Part shown: positions 59,148-64,000 of the stretch, piece by piece | How the letters are laid out: every line of letters begins with the position of its first letter | Position numbering within the stretch: the stretch's first letter is position 1 | NCBI GenBank assembly: GCA_037367405.1 | Contig: JAZKJV010000085.1 | Span: 434,001 to 498,000 of the forward strand | DNA: 64,000 nt | Reading direction: 5' to 3' | Source of the DNA: Ottelia alismoides | Lineage: Eukaryota > Streptophyta > Magnoliopsida > Alismatales > Hydrocharitaceae | Notes under the pieces: generated by a model | What the model was told of the DNA's origin: nothing | Seen by the model: only the letters and a program-made list of their open reading frames with translations | Databases searched by the model: none | Translations under genes and position numbers: made by a program

Positions 59148-60346
59148 TTGTATATATGTATATAGTTTTTCTGGATGATAGTTGACATTTAAACTAGCCT
59201 GGAATTAAATTGGGAAATGGAGCTTGATTAAGATCTTAATCCACCTAATTCTAAGAGGAACCTTATAGGGCTTATGGTTAAGGCTTTTCAGGTCCATTGG
59301 GACTTAATTCTTTGAGTCCACTAGGCTATGAGCATATGTCATCTTGATGAGCCTAAGTAGAGCACTTAGCAACACACACATGACTCTTAGAGACAATGGC
59401 TTGACTTGCACCAGCACCTTACACATAGCTCTCCACGGATGAGGTGGTGAGGAGGCAGTTTCCTTTGGCTTGGGGTAGCATATGAGGGTAGTACTTCTAG
59501 GCGGAACCTCTCTTCTTCTTCTAGTGAAGGAAGTGCGTCTCAACTTGGTCTAGTGGTGATGAAGGCTAAAGACAGAAGCTGTGGGTTGCAATAAAGCTTC
59601 AAAAGAGGGATAGTCTACTGGCTCAAGAGGAAAAACTCCTTGTATATATGCTGCACCATGTAGATATGTTGTACAGTTGCAAATAAAAAAATGTGCAAAA
59701 AGAAAAGAACTCCAAAAAAGTGGTGGGCCGGATTGAAAATTTAATAACCCCACCGGAGTGTATATAGTCAAATAAAGCAAAAGCTTATGGTATCCATGTT
59801 ACATCTCATGAAGCTTGCAGCGGGGGACTTAGCTACACTGGTTGGGCTCCCAGGGATACATGGCTACACTGGCCATGGTCCATTCTTCATCTTCTTCCCC
59901 CTCTTCGTGAGCCGGTTGCACTTGAACTTAGAAGAGAATACCCCGCTTCTCGAGGAAAGAGTTGCTAGACCGAGGCATTAGAGTTACCAGGTTGGGGGAG
60001 GTTGTTTCTTTGTTACTTCTGAGGTGGGGAGCTACATATCACTTACACTGCATGGAAAGATTCATGGTCATTAGAGTTTGTGTATGTAGACTTGTTCTGA
60101 TCTGGTTTATTGAGGAGTCTTGTCCATAGATTGGTGGAACTTAGAGGCTGTTGAGTTTTAAGCTTAAGTCCAAATAAGGTTCCGACACATTAATAATCCA
60201 AAGATCTGATCGAGCTCCATAATTCAATTTAATGAAGGCGAGTTTAATAATCAGCCTTGATCCATGTGCATTCTCCTCTTTTTCTTTTTCTTTCTTTCTT
60301 TTTCACTTCTTTTTCAAATAAGTGTTTGCTAAGGGACTAGCAAAGT
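59148..60346 (+). mobile_element. E1 3' untranslated region, resumed after E2
   Basis: The sequence TTTGTATATATG onward continues E1 from 22538, as the intact E3 counterpart (44333 onward) shows. It holds the antisense 79-codon frame (59304-59543, minus) and a CT-rich run (about 60280-60310) but no sense gene. Confidence 0.88.
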
Positions 60347-60360
60347 TAAGTATAGAGGGG
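60347..60360 (+). promoter_or_regulatory. E1 polypurine tract
   Basis: TAAGTATAGAGGGG abuts the 3' LTR. It carries one G to A change relative to E3 and remains all-purine after the initial T and second T. Confidence 0.85.
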
Positions 60361-61428
60361 TGATGAATACTCATTCACCACTCTTTATTCTTATATTTTA
60401 GCTACAAAAACCTTTGCAAATACATGTGGATACTTGTAAATACAAATAATTACCAAAAGCATGCATTGTGTAAAAAGTAATAATTAGCATGTTTTTGTGC
60501 AAAAATTAAAGAATAAAGATTAAAAAGAAAAAGAGGGAAATATTTAGAATAAATATTGAGCGACCTAATCCCAAGGGAGGGCTCAACATGGGCCTGACCG
60601 CATAAAAGCCAAGTAAAGAGAGATAGGGGCTCATGTGTGTAAATATACCTGTAAATATCATAAAAATATTTTCCTCAAAAATATAATGAAATGTCCTTGT
60701 ATATATATGTATATATTTACAAATATAAAATCCAAATAAAAATTGAAAAATTAAAAAAAATAAAAACATTCACCTTGTGCATATTCATCATGTACATAGT
60801 CCACTTATCTATATTTATTTCACCTTATAAATAAATAAATTAATTTCCATAAAATTTGTACATATTCTATCTTTTATGTTGTAAATAAATAAAATGAAAA
60901 CCATAAAATCAAAAATCAAATAAAAAGAACAAAATTAAAAACCAAAAATAACATTGTACATATACCTTGTATATACATGTACATATCTATTTATTTAACC
61001 CTTGTATATAAATATTAAAAATAAAATAAAAATACCCTGTTATTCCTAATTTTATGCTATAAATAAATAAAATTTAAAATGGGAATAAAAATATACAAAA
61101 ATAACAAATTAAAAATCAAAAATTAAAAAAAAGCCATATTGTGTAAATACCTATATATAGCACTAAAGTGTAAATACCTTATTTTTATTTTGAACATTAA
61201 TTAAAAATCACCAAAAAATAGAAAAAAAATAAAATAAACATTTTCATGTTTTAAATTTTTAATAATTAGGCCATTTTCTATTTTATTTTTAATTTCCAAA
61301 ACATTTTTATGTGGCCTTCTCTGATTGGTCCACGGGGGATGTTGAGCCCCCGGTCAACTCCCCCCCTGGACCACTGTGTCTCGGATCTGAGTGTCGGACC
61401 CGATTTCTACCTTTTCTTCCCACTCGAT
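60361..61428 (+). repeat. E1 3' LTR, first 1068 bp
   Basis: It matches 14323-15390 with scattered differences (for example CACCA for CATCA in the terminal palindrome). It is interrupted after CCCACTCGAT, where the 5' copy continues CCGACAGCC, by the LTR at 61429. The remainder lies outside the window. Confidence 0.9.
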
Positions 61429-64000
61429 TGATGAATACCCATTCATCACTCTTTATTCTTCTATTTTAGCTACAAAAACCTTTGCAAATACATGTAGATA
61501 TGTGTAAATACAAATAAATACCAAAAGCATGCATTGTGTAAAAACCTATAATTAGCATGTTTTTGTGCACAAAATAAAAGAATAAAGAGCAAAAAGAAAA
61601 AGAGGGAAATATTTAGAATAAATATTGAGCAACCTAACCCAAGGGAGGGCTCAGCATGGGCCTGACCGCATAAAAGCCAAGTAGAGGGAGATAGGGGCTC
61701 ACATATGTATATATTTTATATTTTCCTCACCCAAAAATATGCTTGTACATATTGTGTGTATATTTTATTAAAAACAAAATAAAATTTTAAAAAAAAAAAT
61801 TCAAAAAGTCAAAAAAATACCCTTTCACCATGTGCATAAACCACACCATTGTATTTATTTAACCTTGTAAACAAATTCAATTATCTTCTAAACTTTTTGT
61901 AAATGTTCTATGTTACATATTGTAAATAAAATAAATAACAAGAAACAAAACAAAAATCAAATAAAAATTACAAAATTGAAAATACAAAAATACATTGTAT
62001 AAATACCATGTGTATAAATGTATTCAACCATTTATTTCACCCTTGTATATAAGTGATAAAAATAAAATAAAAATATTCTTTTATTCCTTATTTTATCTTG
62101 TAAATAAATAAAATACAAAATGAGCATAAAAATACATAAAAATAACAAATAAAAAAAATCAAAAATAAAAATCCATATAGTGTACATATACCTATATATA
62201 GAGCTACCCTATTTTTATTTCCAAAAATTAAATAAAAATCACCAAAAAATAGAAAAAAATAAAAGAAAAATATTTCATGTTTTGAGTTTTCTTTAATTCG
62301 GCCTATTTCTGCCCTAAAATAAATAAACAAAAATCAAGTACACGTGGCAGCGTCTGACTGGGCCACGGGGGAATGTTGACCCCGGTCAACTCCCCCGCGA
62401 CCTCCTTCCTTTTCTGGAAGATGCGTGCCGCGCCTCCTTCGCCGATTTATCCACGCTTCTCCAGGCTGTCACCCACTCAACCCCCGTGCTCGGATTCTTC
62501 GCCAATCATCCATCATCCTCGCCGGATCTTCCGCCATCAAATCCACGCCTTCTGTAGCTGTCGCCACTCAACCCTAATCGCCCCTGTCACCTTATATATT
62601 TTTCCCTCCGCCGCCTCCGCGCCCCATCTTTGGACCCTCTCCTTCTTCCCAGTGACCTCCATAGGCTCCGCAAGAGTGACAGCGAGCGTCAGCCCTTGTT
62701 GCAGTGAGGTGAGGAGGCGTATCCTTTGATCCGGCGATCTTTGCCGTTCTTGCTCCGCCGCCGGCGTTGAGCATCGAGCCTCAGGCCTTGACGCCCTTCG
62801 AGGCTACGACCAGGAGCAAGATCAGCTCCAGCACAGTCTATTGCAGCCACCAGGTAGCCGATTAGATCTCCCATTTAGCGTAATTTCCGATTTCGCCCAA
62901 ATCATAACTCCGACGTACATCTCCGATTCCGGTCACTTCGCGTATCATCTCGACCATCCGACCCTATCATCACCTTCGCAATCTCCCCGCGCACCTTCTA
63001 CGCCCGCGCACTCAACCCAGATCGCACAGGATCTGGGAGTCGAGCTCCACCGTCGTCGCCTCGCCGGAGCTCTTTCGCCCCACCGCACCGTTCACCTTCA
63101 CCCCGTCTTCTTGGGTCGAGGCATTTTGCCCTCGACCCGCGAACCTTCGTGTCTACTTTGCAGGTCCAAAGGGAGGCATCTGAGCCCCCCTACAGTTCAG
63201 ACCGGAGCTTCGTGCCGCCAGCCTCGCCGGAGCCCCTCCAGGGCTCGGCTGGGCCATTGGCCACCACCAGCAGCTGCGGGACAGTCCAGCGGAGCTTCTC
63301 CGATCATTTGCCGCAGCTGAGGAGGACCGGAGTCCACGCACGAGGCCGGCGAAGTTCGCCGGCCATCAGTTCTTCCTCCATCTTCCAGAGCCGTCCGATG
63401 AAGCCCTCGCTCCAGTTCTAATCCCAGCCGTCGATCTGTAGAGGAGCAGCAGCCGTCGATCCATCTGAGGATCTCATCTGGACCGTTGTAGCCGAGGAGA
63501 GAGCACCCGAGCCCAGTACCGCTTGATCATCCACGTGGACCTCTCTCGACCATCCGATCTGAGCCTGGTTTCCTTCGAAGAACCACGTTGCATCTGCACC
63601 GTCCGATCACCCACGTGGACGCACACCAGCCGTCGGATCAGGCCAGCGCTTCCAGAGTTAAAGGCGCGTTTGTTCTCCACCGTCAGATCTGACACGCGTC
63701 AACATCAGGCCGTCGCTATTAATAAAGGGGTAAATATCGTAGGCCCCCCTCTGTTTGTTCCATTTCTTTTTAGTCCTGTAACTTTCAAGTCAAGTTGTTT
63801 ATTTTCTGGGTTATTTGCATCAAGGACCTCGGATTTATTTTATTTGCACTTATACCCCCGCCAGTAGTGAACCACGTGCTTCGTCACGTGTTACTTTGGG
63901 TTATTTGCGTAAGAAGCCCTGTAGTTCTGAATGTTATTCATTGAATAAAAAGTTTTGTTTATTTGCATATATACCCCTGTGAGCATTTTATTTGCACATG
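61429..64000 (+). repeat. LTR of a further element, runs off the window
   Basis: It starts TGATGAATACCCATTCATCA and belongs to the same subfamily as the 30208 insertion (TTCTTCTATTTTAGC). It contains TATA (TTATATATT, 62592-62600), an intron-like segment (62854-63163, 310 bp; CACCAG|GTAGCC, ACTTTGCAG|GTCC), AATAAA (63721-63726) and the start of the TTTGCA repeats. TCGAT (61424-61428) is the expected target duplication, but the other side is not visible. It may be the 5' LTR of a full element or a solo LTR. Confidence 0.85.

Overview
The window is intergenic, transposon-dominated nuclear DNA of a flowering plant. I found no host gene in it. The plant assignment rests on four things: Athila/Tat-type Ty3/gypsy elements primed by a tRNA-Asp-like site, a Ty1/copia element primed by the initiator tRNA-Met-like site, a plant-type hAT transposase with a TTF-like zinc finger and hAT dimerisation tail, and a nuclear copy of mitochondrial DNA carrying a tRNA-Glu(UUC) relic. 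The species cannot be decided from the sequence.

Left part (1-14322). An AT-rich relic (1-1000) looks like a diverged minus-strand LTR of the family that fills the rest of the window. A decayed minus-strand copia element lies at 3408-8356, with two roughly 0.9-1.0 kb LTRs and an internal deletion. It is followed by a possible solo LTR (about 8700-10140), a mitochondrial insertion (about 10486-11040) and a hAT DNA transposon (from 11121) with a broken transposase.

Right part (14323-64000) is one multi-level nest of a single Athila-like gypsy family with LTRs of about 3.6 kb. E1 (plus strand, 14323-22538 and 59148-61428) sits in the hAT element, about 30 bp before its expected end. E2 (minus, 22539-59142) sits in the 3' untranslated part of E1, with a CATCT target duplication. 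E3 (plus, 29999-49123) sits in E2 pol between RT and RNase H, with an ATCTC duplication. A truncated LTR copy of 1646 bp (30208-31853) sits in the 5' LTR of E3, with a CTAAC duplication. A further LTR of another subfamily starts at 61429 inside the 3' LTR of E1 and runs off the window. Without insertions, E2 and E3 are each about 17.5 kb.

E2 and E3 encode Gag, aspartic protease, an acidic linker, RT, RNase H and integrase in one frame, broken by stops (both) and frameshifts (E3). E1 has no pol: it carries a Gag domain followed by a long acidic reading frame, and shares PBS, PPT, leader hairpins and 3' structures with E2 and E3, so it looks like a non-autonomous partner. Unusual shared features are: arrays of strong hairpins whose 3' arm repeats the polypurine-tract sequence between coding region and 3' LTR; two GT-AG intron-like segments of near-constant length (309-311 bp in the LTR, 491-493 bp just before gag); a palindromic leader hairpin resembling a dimerisation site; a palindrome at the LTR tip; and an identical in-frame UAG in gag of both E2 and E3 where E1 has Trp.
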